64,000 bases of DNA from contig CM020619.1 of the NCBI GenBank assembly GCA_009829735.1, positions 1,804,590 through 1,868,589 of the forward strand, read 5' to 3'. Under the pieces are notes generated by a model. The model searched no databases, had not been told where the DNA came from, and was given only the letters and a program-made list of their open reading frames with translations. Positions 10,959-22,539 of this stretch are shown piece after piece. Made by a program: the position numbers and the translations under genes. Position 1 is the stretch's first letter. Each line of letters opens with the position of its first letter. The stretch is from Pyropia yezoensis (taxonomy: Eukaryota > Rhodophyta > Bangiophyceae > Bangiales > Bangiaceae).

Positions 10959-12640
10959 TCGAATTTTCATTGGACATTCATTGGTCAGTCTATATATTGG
11001 AGGACTGGTTCGTTCAACAAGTGCCATTGTGCACGTGGTCCTGTTTTGGTCCTCAAGGGCCACTGTTATCCGCCAGTAGCCCGCGTTGGCTCCCAACATA
11101 GAAGAAACAGTGGCCTCGCCCACGATGTCGATGTAATCGTGCACCCTTGGCAGTTGGTACGTGTCCTTGACCGTAAGGTCGCTGAACCTCCTGTAGTCCA
11201 CAGAGATTGTAGGGGCCCCACCAGGCTTGGGGACCAGGACGACCGAAATGAACCACTCGGCCTGAGACGGCTCAATGACCCCAAGCTTCGCTTGTCTGGC
11301 CAGGGTCCTTGATCAGGTAACAATGATGGAGCTCAGTTCTGTACGGGAGACATCATGGGCTCGGCCCCCTGCTTGAGCGTAATGCGGTGGGGAGTGCCGT
11401 CCATCCGGCCCAACTGGCCCTCTAGTAGCCCCTTGTACCTGTTCAATAAATCTCGTACAGCATCATGAAAGGTCGGTGGGATCAGTTCGTGCGCCACTCT
11501 AGGCATCGGAAATCTGGCCATCTCCGTCCGTATTGGCCCGTTCCGTAGTCGGTGAAGCGTCTCCTGCCTGGCCCTTTATATTTTAGAATTTCATCGGCTG
11601 CGCTTCACCTGACGTGGCCCACTGGTCCTGACTCAACGTAGCAACGGGGTCAGCCCCCACACAGTGCATGGACAAATTATTCAAAAGGACCTCGTAAACA
11701 GGGCCATCATAGGGAATCGCCAGGCCAACAGTAACGGTCTTAGGAAGGTTGACTGGCCTCTTGGAGATGTTGGTCAAGTAGAGCCTGAAGTCCCGCCTGG
11801 TCTTGACGTTGGCCAAAGCGTTGTCCACTCTGAGCCCCTTTTCGGCCATCTTGTTGGGCCTCTCGTAGAGCATACACCAGCCGTTGGTCCCGCACCGTAC
11901 GTTGACCGCTTAAATGGACCACGGGGCCAGCGTATCACCCTTGGACAGGTACAACGCGTTTGGGTCACATCTGACCGGGTTCCCCTTGACGGGCATGGCC
12001 TGCTGTTCCTTGCCACTCCAGGCCCGCTTTGCATACGAAAGAGTCCCGTTGGTCCAGAACACCGAGTCCGTCCTCTGATAAATGGCCTTGACGTACTCCT
12101 TCTGGTAGTCCGTAAAAAGGATCAATGGGATCGACAGGGCCTTGACGACCAAGAACTCAGACTGCATGGCCTGGTCGATCACAATCACAGAGAGCTCCAC
12201 TAGTCCACGGGCCTTGAGCAACTGGCCCGACGCGGCACACACGTACGCACCCTTCGGGGCCCGCCCTGACAGCTCCCGCCAGCCCTCAGGCAGGAGGTCC
12301 TCACGCACAACATTTGGCCCCGCTCCAGTGTCCAGAATAGCTTTCATGGGTCGTGGGTCTTTCTTGTCCAGTCTGACCCGTGCATCCAATGCAAGGTACC
12401 TCTTAAGCGAAACGAGCAGTGTCCCCTTGAACTCATATGGTCGCTTCGTCCCCAGGCGTCGCTGGATCCATGACTTGGCCCGGCGTTTCAGGAGGGGAGA
12501 GCAGGACGAGGGTTCCTTAGAATCAGTAGTAGAGGCCAAAGCAGGTATGTGGACAATGGGGCCTTCAATATCATTGAGAACCTCAGCGCAGTAGCAAATG
12601 AACACGTGCTGTCCAATCGATGGGGAGTACACCGCTTGGG
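10959..12640 (-). mobile_element. E: degenerate Ty3/gypsy protease-RT fragment
   Basis: Fossil pol piece on the minus strand. From its 5' side: an aspartic protease domain with ILDTGAGPNVV (near 12330), followed by a linker ending in the region before RT, then the first part of reverse transcriptase (VDYRRFSDLTVKDTYQLPRV, GEATVSSMLGANAGYWRI; about 11055-11215). It has several breaks, and gag, RNase H, integrase and its own LTRs are not seen. It is clearly older than the B and A copies. Its right end abuts the family F LTR remnant. Confidence 0.8.
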
Positions 12641-13156
12641 TCCGCCTCTACGAATTTCTCCCCTGATCCCATGCCCAATACTTAAGATATATCATTTGGA
12701 ACCTCTCCTTACAGATCCTGCCAAACCAACTCCTGGCTACATGGATCAATTCCTTGTATTGTGGTGCATGACGCGGTGTACCTTTCAGACACAAGATGAG
12801 TCAGCCGCTGTCTCACGGTGTCTGCCGGCCGCACGACAGCGGCCATTGACAGCCCATCTTGGCCAGTCGAAAGGCGCCACTGTCAGCACCCATGACGAGC
12901 CACATCTGCTACAGCTGGCGAGTCCGCTAGAAGGTCCTCGCTGCAGCATTGCAGCGATATGACTGGCTAGCCGGCTGGCCAACTCGGTCGACTCGATCGA
13001 ACCGTGCTTACACGCCTTCCGGACCTTCGGGCCGACTGGCGTCAGGGGCCCGCCGAGGCGGCGAACTAGGTGCCGCACGCCGGAGCCCTTCGCTTGGGGC
13101 AAAATGGGGCTGCACTGCTTTAGTGCGCACGCCCGCCCATGCTTTGTTCTGAGAGC
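12641..13156. repeat. Diverged LTR remnant of family F, cut by B2
   Basis: Patches match the solo LTR at 59636-60605 in the same order: CCTCTCCTTACA near the left, GCGATATGACTGGCT (about 12955), GGGGCTGCACT and CGCCCATGCTTTGTTCTGAGAG at the right (13105-13154). The match stops where the B2 LTR begins at 13157, so B2 inserted into, or is joined to, an older family F LTR. The left edge is uncertain. Confidence 0.6.
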
Positions 13157-13724
13157 TGTAGCATCCCTGGCCCTGACTTGGCGCTGACCCGGGATTGCGA
13201 CCAGGGGACACCAGGTGCCGGAACACGCCCGCCGTGTGGGATGGTTGGCGGCCGTGGCCCGCGCCCATCACTGGGATGCGGTGGACTACGCCATCCACTC
13301 GTGAGAGAGGGACTTCTGACGGGTTTTTGCATATTTGTGAGGGACTTTTTTTAAGAGAAGTTAGTGTGAGATTAGTGAGGGAGAATAGAATTAGTAGTGA
13401 TAGTGGCCCCCGACCTGACGAGGTTAGACTCGGGTCGGGGCCACTCGGGGGTATGGGGTGCGCTTCCTGGCCAATGCGCCGAGGCTCCCCCAGATGCACG
13501 TTCAGAGGGACAGCGAGGCGCCCTTGGCCCGCGCCCTCAGGGAATAAGACATCTGCGCGTTTGCTTTCCTCTTCCCCGTGTGCACTACCGTGCGTATCTG
13601 TCTGCCCTGCCGACAAGCTGAGGCAACAGGTATGCCAATCTCGTAGTTCCCCTTTCTGTGTTATCGGTCCCATTCCCCCGAGGGATATTGACACGTGTCT
13701 GAGTGGATCGAGTTTCATACTACA
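13157..13724 (+). repeat. 5' LTR of B2
   Basis: 568 bp, from TGTAGCATCCC to ATACTACA. By eye it differs clearly from the B3 LTR (roughly 85% identity in the first 160 bases), although the adjoining gag sequences are almost identical. No paired 3' LTR is present in the window. Confidence 0.88.
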
Positions 13725-13933
13725 TATTTGGTGGAGCAGCAGGGGACTGGAGTGATTGAGAAGAGACATTTGGGAGCAGGGGTTGGGTTGTTCCTGTTTT
13801 GTCCTCTTCTGTGGTTTAAGAATTATTTGCACCCGTTCACGGGAATCCCATTCCTGGCTCGTCAACCCCTCTCTTGTGGTCTGACGATCTTTGGACACAC
13901 AGGCAACTGGACTGTAGCAGTCAAAAGACCAAC

Positions 13934-15274
13934 ATGGCTACTCTCCCTGGGACGACGTTGCGCGAAGGGGTAGACCCTGCGTCGCTTGAAGCATCTCTGG
14001 TCACCGCGGGGGACGGTGTCCAACACGGCGTTGCCCCAACGGGTGAAGCAGACCCGGGCGCGACACCCGGTAGCGGGCTGGAGTCCACAGGCGGCCAAGT
14101 ACCCCCTGCTCCGGTTCCTCCGGTTGCCCCTCCTGTGGAAGCTACTCCGAGGTCAACGGCGTTCGAGTCAGCTCGAAGCGGACGGCCCCCTTCTGTCGGT
14201 TCTACTCCTGAACCTCCAGGGATATTTCCTGTTGTGATTACTCCTGGACCTACACGCGGCAGCTCGGTGTATACTCCACTTCCTGTGGGCGCCACAAGTG
14301 CAGGAGGCACGGCTGTGACTGGCTCCACGCGGCCCCCGGAGGTCTCGACTCCTGGGACCGGTCAAGCTTTTCCTTCTCTGGCATCCTACGGAGCGGGAAG
14401 TTCCAAGACCCGCAACTGGAACAGCCGGAGGCGGTGGCGTCGCCGTCGCCACTCTAGCACAAGTGAGACCAGTTCCCCCAGCTCTGAGGAAGGATATGAC
14501 TGGGACGCATCTCCTGGTCCCACCCGGCGCAGGCTAGTCGAGTTTGACTTCCCTGCCCACCAAGTGGGAGATGCCACCCTGAACAAGGTCACGTATTGGG
14601 GTAACTACCGGCTGGAGAACCAAGACCAAGGTTACACTCGGAAGATGGCCAAGAAGATGGCATCCCTGAACCGGCGCATGCAGCCGAGCTTCGGGGGACA
14701 CCCAAAGTTTTCCGGGAAGAAGCCGGCGCTTATCTTTGCCTTCCTGCGCCGGTTTGTCAAGGCATGCAACGACAATGACGTGTCAGAAGGCAAGGCTCTC
14801 TACCTCCTGGTTAACTTTATGACAGGGGAAGCGGAACGGCGGTTCGCTCAAGTTCTTCCGGACTCAGCCGGACATATCTTCGGGCGCACCGTTGGTAGCT
14901 CTCCGGAAGCGGTCAACTGGCTCCTGTCAAACTATGCTGACGCGGATTCCCTGCGCAAGGCGGTGGCAAAGTTTAGCCGAGCAACCATGGAGCGCCAGGA
15001 GACACCAGAGGCCTTTGCCTGTGGTGTACGGGAGATGGGCGAGGCTTGCGGCAACGTCTACCCTAAGGACAGGCTCAAGATGATGTTCTCGGAAGGACTC
15101 CCTGAATATTTCCAGGTGGATGCCGAGACCTACAACCAGGAACATCAAGAGCATACCTTCCAGCAGCTGACGGCCTTCAATCAGGGCAAGGACCGGAAAG
15201 CCAAGGCACTCCGAGCTCCTATGGTGTCGACTCCCAAGCCGTTGTCGCGAGTTCGCCCTGGACCCGACAGGTAG
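13934..15274 (+). CDS. gag: gag of B2
   Basis: The frame starts MATLPGTTLREG with a Pro/Ser/Thr-rich N-terminal half (about 230 residues) that includes an Arg-rich patch (NSRRRWRRRRHSSTS). The capsid-like part follows: FGGHPKFSGKKPALIFAFLR, then YLLVNFMTGEAERRFAQVLP, then KMMFSEGLPEYFQVDAET. This is the usual order of a Ty3-type capsid protein, which assembles the element's particle in the cytoplasm. The CCHC knuckle lies downstream in a separate frame. Confidence 0.85.
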   Translation: MATLPGTTLREGVDPASLEASLVTAGDGVQHGVAPTGEADPGATPGSGLESTGGQVPPAPVPPVAPPVEATPRSTAFESARSGRPPSVGSTPEPPGIFPVVITPGPTRGSSVYTPLPVGATSAGGTAVTGSTRPPEVSTPGTGQAFPSLASYGAGSSKTRNWNSRRRWRRRRHSSTSETSSPSSEEGYDWDASPGPTRRRLVEFDFPAHQVGDATLNKVTYWGNYRLENQDQGYTRKMAKKMASLNRRMQPSFGGHPKFSGKKPALIFAFLRRFVKACNDNDVSEGKALYLLVNFMTGEAERRFAQVLPDSAGHIFGRTVGSSPEAVNWLLSNYADADSLRKAVAKFSRATMERQETPEAFACGVREMGEACGNVYPKDRLKMMFSEGLPEYFQVDAETYNQEHQEHTFQQLTAFNQGKDRKAKALRAPMVSTPKPLSRVRPGPDR

Positions 15275-16385
15275 CAGGGTGGCGATAACCCGGTACCGGT
15301 ACTGGCTGTCGGCGAGACCACTCCCCTGGCGTCTGGTGACAAGTTGGGTGGTTTTGTCTCCAAGGAGCAGCCCTTATTGGTGGCTCCTAAGCAAGTCGAG
15401 AATGAGGGGTTCCGGTCCTGCTGGTTGTGCCAGAAAGAGGACCACCTGTCTTATCAGTGCCCGACCATCCCCAAGGATCTCCAGGAGAGGCTCCAGCGCC
15501 AAGGACTGGTGTTTGCCAAGGCGGTCAACTGGGCTGACCGGCGGGCGCCCACTAAGACGGACAAGGCTCAGGTACATGCGGTCCTGGTGGCAACCTTGCA
15601 GAGTATCACCGAGTCTCTAACCAAGGAAGCCCCTACGGACTTTGACCTGGAAGTCGAGACCTCCAATGAGTCATCAGGATCGGGAAACGAGTAGGGCAGG
15701 CGCTCCCCCCAAGCGTCTTCCCGAACGTCCGACGACAGGGTACTTCCACTCGTTCTCCCCTTACTTGCCGGGAGAAAGGACGGCGGTTACCCGTTCAAGC
15801 AGTAGCCGCTTTGACACCCTGTTTGTTCAAGAGGACCCTGCTCGTCCTGCGTAAAGACAACCTCAAGATTAATGCTCGTATGCGTGTCGGGGATGGCCTC
15901 CCCCAAGATGTTCCTCCGGTGGTCGACACGGGAGCCGGCCCAAGCGTCATCACTGAGAATCTGTTCCACACTGGCGTAGACAAGCCTGGAGAGCCCCTAC
16001 TAAGACCTGGATTGTGGATGCCTCGGGTCAAACCCTACGACCGCTTGGCCGCCTTTCTGTTACCATCTTTGTCAACAACGAACCCACGCTTTTTCCCTTT
16101 CTCGTCGTCAAGACCCTCTCGGTCCCCCTCATCCTAGGCTGGGACTTCGAGGAGCAGCATGTCGACAACATCCTACCAGGAGAAGGAAAGGTGCAGTTCA
16201 ACCACGAATTTGTGTCACCGGTGCTGGAACATCTGGACACCAAGGCTCGGGTGGTCAAGAGCAAGAAGGACCGTATCCCGCCCTCCACATTGACGCGCTT
16301 TAAACCAGTGCTTCTTCCTCTGCGCTCGGAGACAAAGGTTCAAGTGACTACCCGGACTACGGGTCAATGCCTGATCTACGGACGC

Positions 16386-17159
16386 AAGGCGGCGCGGCGA
16401 CCAACGGCGCCAGATGTGGCGGCGGTGGAAACAAAGGCGGCCATGGTCAAAAGAGGAGAGGGGCAGGCTGCGGCGGGTGGTCGTCCGAGGAAGGGCGGGA
16501 GCAGGCACGGGATGATGAGGGCAGCGTGAGGGGGGGGGCGGGGGGGGGGGGGGGGGGGGGGAACGCGGGGGGAGGGGGGGGTGGGGCGGCGGGGGCGAAA
16601 AGGTGGGGGGCGGGGGGGGGGGGGGGGGCGGTTTCGGCCGCTCCACAGGCCACGCCGCACCGGATCTGCGGATATGGGCAATGCGATGGGGCGGTACAAG
16701 CAAGTAGAGAGAGCCATAGTTGGCAAGTCCACCTCGTCACGGTTGCAAGGCAATGATTGGTGGGTCTATCGGCACGTTCTGGAGGGCCGCATCGTGCCGT
16801 GCCGGGAGTCGATTCCAACCTCGAACCGCTGCGAATCCAGCCCCGAGGAGGCATGTGGTTTCTTCTCGACAGTCTTCCTATGAGGCTGCGCCAGCGTCAG
16901 CCGCGCGCCGCAGCCGGACCGCACCTCCTCGCGCTGGAGCGCACACTTGTGACTCCTCTCCCTCGTTCCCCTCCTGGCATCCTGCGGGGCACCTTGGCCG
17001 TCAGGCTCGGGCCACCCCCCCGCCTGAACGTGACCAGCTGCGGGGCAAGCCCCTCCGCGGAGCGTCGGCGGCTCTCGTACCCGCAGGTACCGTCTTCTTT
17101 TTCCGCCCTCCGTCCCCCGTCGTGGTGCTGCATCCACGTGAGAGCACCCCAAGTCCAGC
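16386..17159. other. No gene recognised; long poly-G tract
   Basis: The stretch follows the truncation of B2. Bases about 16531-16630 are almost pure G with a few interruptions. Beyond it, overlapping ORFs of up to about 200 residues in several frames are Pro/Ser/Arg-rich and mutually overlapping, and I cannot choose one as real. It may contain the promoter and leader of the gene at 17160. Confidence 0.5.
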
Positions 17160-20100
17160 ATGGCCCCTGCCTTTCTCCCGCCGAAGCCCTTCCCCATGTA
17201 TTCTTCCTCGTCGCTGGGCCTCTATGGCTTTCCTGGTGGCAGGTCCAAGACCAAGTCGGAGCCACAAGTTCGACCGGTGCTGCCGGCCTTCGTCCCATTT
17301 CGCCGAGCGCGCTTCCATGGTGGCACCGCTCGCGATGCTTTCTTGCCTTTGATCCGGTGTGACCTGTCGGCGGATGGCCGCGGCGGTGGGGTCGAGCTGC
17401 CGGCGGATGGTGGCTTACTGGACGTTGTCGCGTCTCTGCCGGAACCGAAGAGTCCGGTCGAGTCTACCCGGGCCCAGCTGAACGAGGTCATCAAGAAGAT
17501 AGACGACAACCTTGCCAATAAGAAGAAGACACGAGACGAACTGAGAAAGGCTGATGACGCCCTGTTGGCTAACAACCTGTCGACCGAGGAGAATGCGAGG
17601 CTGTGGCGTGAGATCAAGCGCCTCGAAGACGAGGCCAATGACTACGAGCTGGAGCAGGGCAACCTGAAGCTGCAGCGTGACGAGCTTGTCGGTATCATTG
17701 CCGGCCAAGAGTAGGCTAAGAAACAGGGCAAGCTGGAGGCCGACACGCGGTCCGCGGCCCGCGAGGCGGCCCTGTTGGCGTTCCGGCCGATGGAGACGAT
17801 GCTGCGCCGCGACGGCAAGTACAATGAGCTGGCGCCACCACGGATGCCGGCGGCCATCCTGGCACACAAGCCTACGTATGACCCCGCCATGTCGGATCCG
17901 GGTGCTACATTTGACCGGACGCACTTGACGGTCAGCAGCTGGTACTACCTGATGCGTGGAGTGGTGCTCCCCAATCTCCGCTCTCCTGCGATCCAGGGCG
18001 CCGGTACGAAATCAGGTGCGGACCACACGGGGCCTGCCTCCGAGAATGTGGACATCCAACTGGGCCGTGATGCGGAGCACGTCGCGGCTACGGCTGGGCT
18101 TGACGATGCTCACGAGGGGGCGATTGCGCCAAAGATGGAAGACGTACGGTCCATTGGCGTGGTGTCGTCGACTTCTGGGTGCGGCAAGACTCATCTTGCC
18201 ATGGACGTGTGGCATGCGGGCAACAAGCTGGACCAGCCGCTGTACGCAGACATAGCGCATGCAGCGGGCATCTCGAACACCACCTGGAGCTGCATTGCGC
18301 GGCAGGCAAAGGACACTCCCATTTGCTGCGTCAACTGGAACGGCTTGACTTCGTGGGGCTGGGAGGACGAAGACATGGTGAAGACAAGCTTATGGTACGA
18401 GGAGCTCTACGTCAAGGACGTCAAGAAGCCTGTGGACGACGGCGCGGGCCATGCCGGTGTAGATGTGCCGGTCGACGGCCCCAGTGCGGGCGTCGACGGT
18501 GCTTGCTCGGACGGATCTGGGACGTACGGGGCCGATGCCATCAAGTCTACTGCGGAAGGGGCTGGCTCTGGCGTGGCCGGTATCGACGCGGCCTGTGCTG
18601 ATGGGTCGGTTTCGGATGTGGTCGGTGTGCATAAGGCTGTTGCGGATGGGGCTGTTGCGGATGGGGTTGGTGCGCTCAGCGTCGGTGCCGCTGTGTACAT
18701 CAAGGACGCGCACTTGTTGCCGCTCTACCTCCGCGTGCTGTGGTGCTTGATGTATCAAGCCACGGTGTCATACTCTCGCTTCGCGCAATCTGCGTGGGAG
18801 GAGGTCCGCGCAGGAAGGATCCCTGTCGCTTCCGTGGTTGCTGAAGCACGGGGCATCATGCAGCAGGGCCGCGTTGCCATCCTTGTTGACGAGCTGACTA
18901 TGGCAACTGTGGCTCGTCACGACAGACGCCTCTGTGAGCTTTACCGCCATATACTATGCACGTTCACTAATCGCGGCTTTGCGGGTATTGTCTTCTTCTC
19001 TCTTTCTTTTATGTTTGTCTTGGATGAGATCATCCCAGCCCCGGTAACCAAGGCGCTGACTGCTCCCGGCGGGAAGCTGCCAAGAGCCAAGCTGTCGACG
19101 CCTGGATCCATGGGGGAAGGCTCGCCGTGGAGCGTCGCGATCGTCGGCACCCTGACGATGCCAGCTTTCGACGAGCTGCTTCAGAAGCTCCTTCCTGTCG
19201 CTCAATCTCGCGCGTTCTACACGGTGCGGTCGGTCGAAGGTAGCCACGAGGTGGCCGCTGAGGAGGCTGCCAGCGCATTTGCACGTGTGAGCGGCGGTCA
19301 CTTGCGCTCGTTCAAGTTCCTGCTCAACGGGGTCAGGGACAGCGAAGATGACGTGCTTCTCTGGGACGTGGTCGTTCGTGCCTGTAGAGACACCGGTATG
19401 ATGCCTTTTATCTTCAACCTCCTGCTGCAGGCAGCGTGCTTCCCCTCGCTGCTGCTGGCCGGCTTGGTCAGCTGCACTGTGGAGGGCAGCTCTGTTTTGA
19501 TACCTGCCCCGGGCTTCCTTCCTGCGGACGACTACTGCGTGATATGGGACGATGCGTTCTCCAACAACCTCCTCAGCGGTAGCCCCAACAACCAAGGTCG
19601 CTTTGAGAACCCGTCCTTTCTCACTGCCTTCCTCCTGGCTTTGGCAGCCCAGTGGAATGCGGTCGTTGCGACTCTGGCGATGCAGAAGCAGGACGTGAAT
19701 CCCGAGGTGTCGAGCATCATGACCGCGTGCGCGCGGTTCGTGTCCGCGGCGCGGATTGTTGACCCGGGCCGTGCCTGGGAGGTGACCACGTATTGGTCCG
19801 AGGTGGTGCTGAGCCGCGTGCGGCACGCGGCCGCCAAGTATCTGGTGGATGCACCGGGCGTTGCGGATGTCGTGGACTACTCACGCATTGCTGTGCGGGA
19901 CCTGTACGAGGGCATTGGCAACTTGGAGCAGCAGCGATCGCATCGTCCCCGGCTGACAGACGTTCTTGTCGACGCGACGCTCCCACTAGAGGCGGCAGAC
20001 GTTGCGCCTGAGCTCATCGACACCTACGCCGGGATGGTGGATGTGCTTCAGCGGCCGAGCGGCGAGCTTGTCGGTCGCATGTTCATGATGAGTAGCCCGC

Positions 20101-20501
20101 ACAAGTCGTTTGACCTCGTCAGGTTTCTACCTGTCGTCTACGACCCTCGGCCTGCGAGCTTGTCCCTCGGACCGATGAGACGTGTGCTGGCCATTTGTAT
20201 TTCCTGCAAGTCGACGTCCAACGTGGAGACCTCCGTGCCTCTCCAAGCCAAGGTGCTGACGCCAGAGAAGCTGATGGCCGATGCGTTCGGCGATCAGTGG
20301 AGCTTGTTGAAGAATCACGCCGTGCACGTCACCGTGTGCAACTACAGTCGGACGGACAGGCCCACGAAGTTTGTGGAGGATACTGTGGCGGAGCACACCA
20401 TTGTGGTGTGTCGCGAGCAGTTTGAGTCTATGTATGGCAAGTCCCTGGGCGAGCTGCTCACCAGCGCGCATATCCTGCACAGCACCAAGATTGCGCGGTG
20501 A
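17160..20501 (+). pseudogene. CRN/RHS-like coiled-coil plus P-loop NTPase plus C-terminal nuclease-like protein
   Basis: A large single-exon gene of more than 1,000 codons, apparently interrupted about once, so treated as a relic. The N-terminal third includes a long charged coiled coil (STRAQLNEVIKKIDDNLANK to RLEDEANDYELEQGNLKLQR). A P-loop follows (SSTSGCGKTHLAMDV, near 18168-18205), then an Ala/Gly/Asp/Val-rich low-complexity insert (about 18440-18690), then a Walker-B-like strand (RVAILVDEL, about 18870-18896). The C-terminal region ends with a compact domain containing VLAICISCKSTSN and HAVHVTVCNY, which resembles the restriction-endonuclease-fold tail of Crinkler (CRN) and trypanosome RHS proteins. 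Those families pair an NTPase with a nuclease and act in the nucleus. The family call is inference; a stand-alone STAND-type ATPase is the alternative. GC-rich codon use resembles its surroundings. Confidence 0.5.
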
Positions 20502-21780
20502 CGCGTCGGACGTGCGCGGCGCCGACGCTGACTGTGCAGAACTTGCGCAATCCCCGTGCCGGCAACTCTGCTGGCGTACGAGGCCAGAATCTCGTGGGGG
20601 GGTGCCAAGGTGGAGGTGCCGGCGACAGTGGCTGCCGTGGCAGCTGCGGGCATCTCAGGGAGGGCACCTCCCACGGGGATGCATTCCGCGGCGTCTGGCG
20701 CGGGCGCACTGGGCCACTGCAGCGGCGGGGACGCGGCGGGGGCGGTGGTGATGAGAGAGTTGTCTGCGGCGGACGCAGCGTCACCTGTCGAAGCGTCGTC
20801 GCCGGCGATGACGGGGGAGGCTGCCACGGCGGGCGCGGTATTGACTGGTCCCGCTGCAGGGGCAGCGGTGCCCGGTTCCCCAGCGGCGGCAGGTCGGTAG
20901 CCGCCTGTGGTGGGTAAGGCCGGGGAGCCGTCGGCAGCGGATCCGGCGACGGCAGCGGCGGCCGGTGCGGGCACGGCGGCGGCGGCGGCGACGGCGGCGG
21001 CCAGGCATTGCCGGCCGGGTCGGCGCGCGCGGCGGGCTAGGCTGCCGCGCCTGTTGCAGTGGCAGTCGCGGCGGCGGCAGTGTGGATGCAAAAGCGGCGG
21101 CGACGACAACGCCGTCGGCAGCGGCCACAGCGTTGCCGTCGACAGCGGCCACAGCGTTGCCGTCGACAGCGGCCACAGCGTTGCCAGCGGCGGTGGCAGC
21201 TGCGGCTGCGGCGGTAGCTGCGGCTGCGGCGGTAGCTGCGGCGGTAGCTGCGGCGTGTAGGAGCGCGGAGGCAGCTGCGGCGGAAGCTGCGGCGTTTAGG
21301 AGCGCGGAGGCAGCTGCGGCGGCGTCAGTGAGTGCCACCGACCCGGCGGCAGGGGTTGCTACCGTCACCCACAGAGACGGACCCGCCGTCGCCACCAGCG
21401 GTTGTGTCGTCGCCGCTGTCCTGGCCAGTGCCACCACCACCGCATACGACAGCAGCGCCGCCGACGATAACACTTTCGCCGCCCGAGCCAGCCGCACCGT
21501 CAACGCCGTCCAGGTTATCCGTGTCGGCGCCGCCGACGATAATGCTTTCGCCGCTCAAGCCAGCAGCACCGCCAACACCGTCCAGGTCATCCGTGTCGGC
21601 CACGCCGCCGGTGCCGTCGCCTCTAACGATGATGATGCCACCGTCGATGCTTCGGGCGCCGATGCCATCTTCTGGCCGTGGTTCGTTGGAGGGCAAGGCC
21701 TCGGGCGGGGTCACTGTGGCGAAGTGCCGAGCTGACGGCCCATTGTTGTACATGTCGGGGGCAATGACTGAGGCAGGGTC
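20502..21780. repeat. Ala-codon-rich low-complexity DNA with nested tandem repeats
   Basis: GCG/GCC-rich sequence follows the stop of the CRN-like gene. It includes a 24-bp unit repeated three times (ACAGCGTTGCCGTCGACAGC-type, about 21121-21190), a GCTGCGGCGGTA array (about 21190-21330), and an imperfect tandem pair of about 70 bases (about 21460-21600). Ala/Gly/Asp-rich ORFs open on both strands here; none resembles a known protein, and all look compositional. Confidence 0.65.
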
Positions 21781-21829
21781 GTAAGCGGCGTCGGCGCCGT
21801 CGTCTAGGGCGTCTCCATAGCTTAAAGCG

Positions 21830-21892
21830 TTACGAGCACCCGACCGTAGGGGGGCCAAGGACCTCGGCCTCCCTACGGTCGTGTGCTCGTAA
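21830..21892. repeat. Strong hairpin, 27-bp arms
   Basis: Bases 21830-21856 pair with 21866-21892 with only two mismatches, around a 9-base loop. The arms contain TTACGAGCAC and CGACCGTAGGG. The stem is long enough for a microRNA-like precursor or a minimal palindromic transposon end. No coding frame explains it. Confidence 0.75.
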
Positions 21893-22539
21893 AGAGCCCG
21901 TAAAAGGCGGAAGGCAAAGGTCTTGCGTGGACAGAGCTGGACAGGAGCACCAGGGTGGTTAGGAGAAGCAGGGCACGGACGCCATAGTGTAGAAACACAA
22001 ACATGGTGAGGACCTCTCGGGTAGAGGTGAGGGGGAAACCTAGCACCCACTCGAGCTGCCTGTCGTGGCGTAGGTTCTCCGTCACGCACGGTGAAGGAGC
22101 TGCTCTGTCACCAACGCTGCTTGCCCACCAAACCAGCCCACACCCCGCAAAGCCCCCTCCGCCGGCGGTACTAGAGCTGTTACATACTGGGTGAAGGCGC
22201 TCCGCTGTCACCAATGCCGGGTCTTCCATGCTACCAGGCGGCCGTACGCTCTGGAATGCCCCGGCGGTCCAGTGGCTCACAACAGCAGTGGTCCCGCCGG
22301 CGGCCCCTATCAGCCGCCCAGGCGGCGCCGCCCACTGACGCGTGCCAGCCAGCGTAGGAAGCTCTCGTCGGGCCTTGCATGCGCTGCGACGGCGCGCGCC
22401 GCCACCATGCCAATGGCTCAACGGACCCGCAGCACAGCAGTGGTAACTATCTACACATGTGGATGTCGGGACTCCTGAGGATGCAAGTCGATGCCGGGCG
22501 GGGGCCTTCGCTCACGAGCAGGAGCTCACCGCGGTCCTC
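21893..22539. other. No gene recognised
   Basis: One minus-strand ORF of 182 codons covers part of it (21873-22421) and ends with a hydrophobic stretch (VLTMFVFLHYGVRALLLLTT), but it overlaps the hairpin and has no recognisable domain, so I do not call it a gene. A weak 100-bp duplication (AGGAGCTGCTCTGTCACCAA about 22093, AGGCGCTCCGCTGTCACCAA about 22194) is visible. Confidence 0.4.

Larger units (their letters stand above)
13157..16385 (+). mobile_element. B2: 5' part of a Ty3/gypsy-like element, family B
   Basis: Fossil with 5' LTR (13157-13724), a putative primer-binding site just inside it (GGTGGAGCAGCAGGGGAC, about 13730-13747), gag (13934-15274), a nucleocapsid-type CCHC knuckle (CWLCQKEDHLSYQC, 15419-15460), and an aspartic protease (VVDTGAGPSVITENLF, about 15913-15963) continuing to a truncation near 16385. 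RT, integrase and the 3' end are missing. Several breaks. Much of its gag is identical to that of B3. Confidence 0.88.

Noticed and set aside
13921-14328. Minus-strand ORF opposite gag, identical in B2 and B3
   Set aside because: It is a shadow of the identical gag patch. It is not in the place of the true antisense ORFs, which lie after pol.
20342-21735. Ala-rich ORFs on both strands beyond the CRN-like gene
   Set aside because: Triplet-rich low-complexity DNA opens several frames at once; no domain or start context supports any of them.
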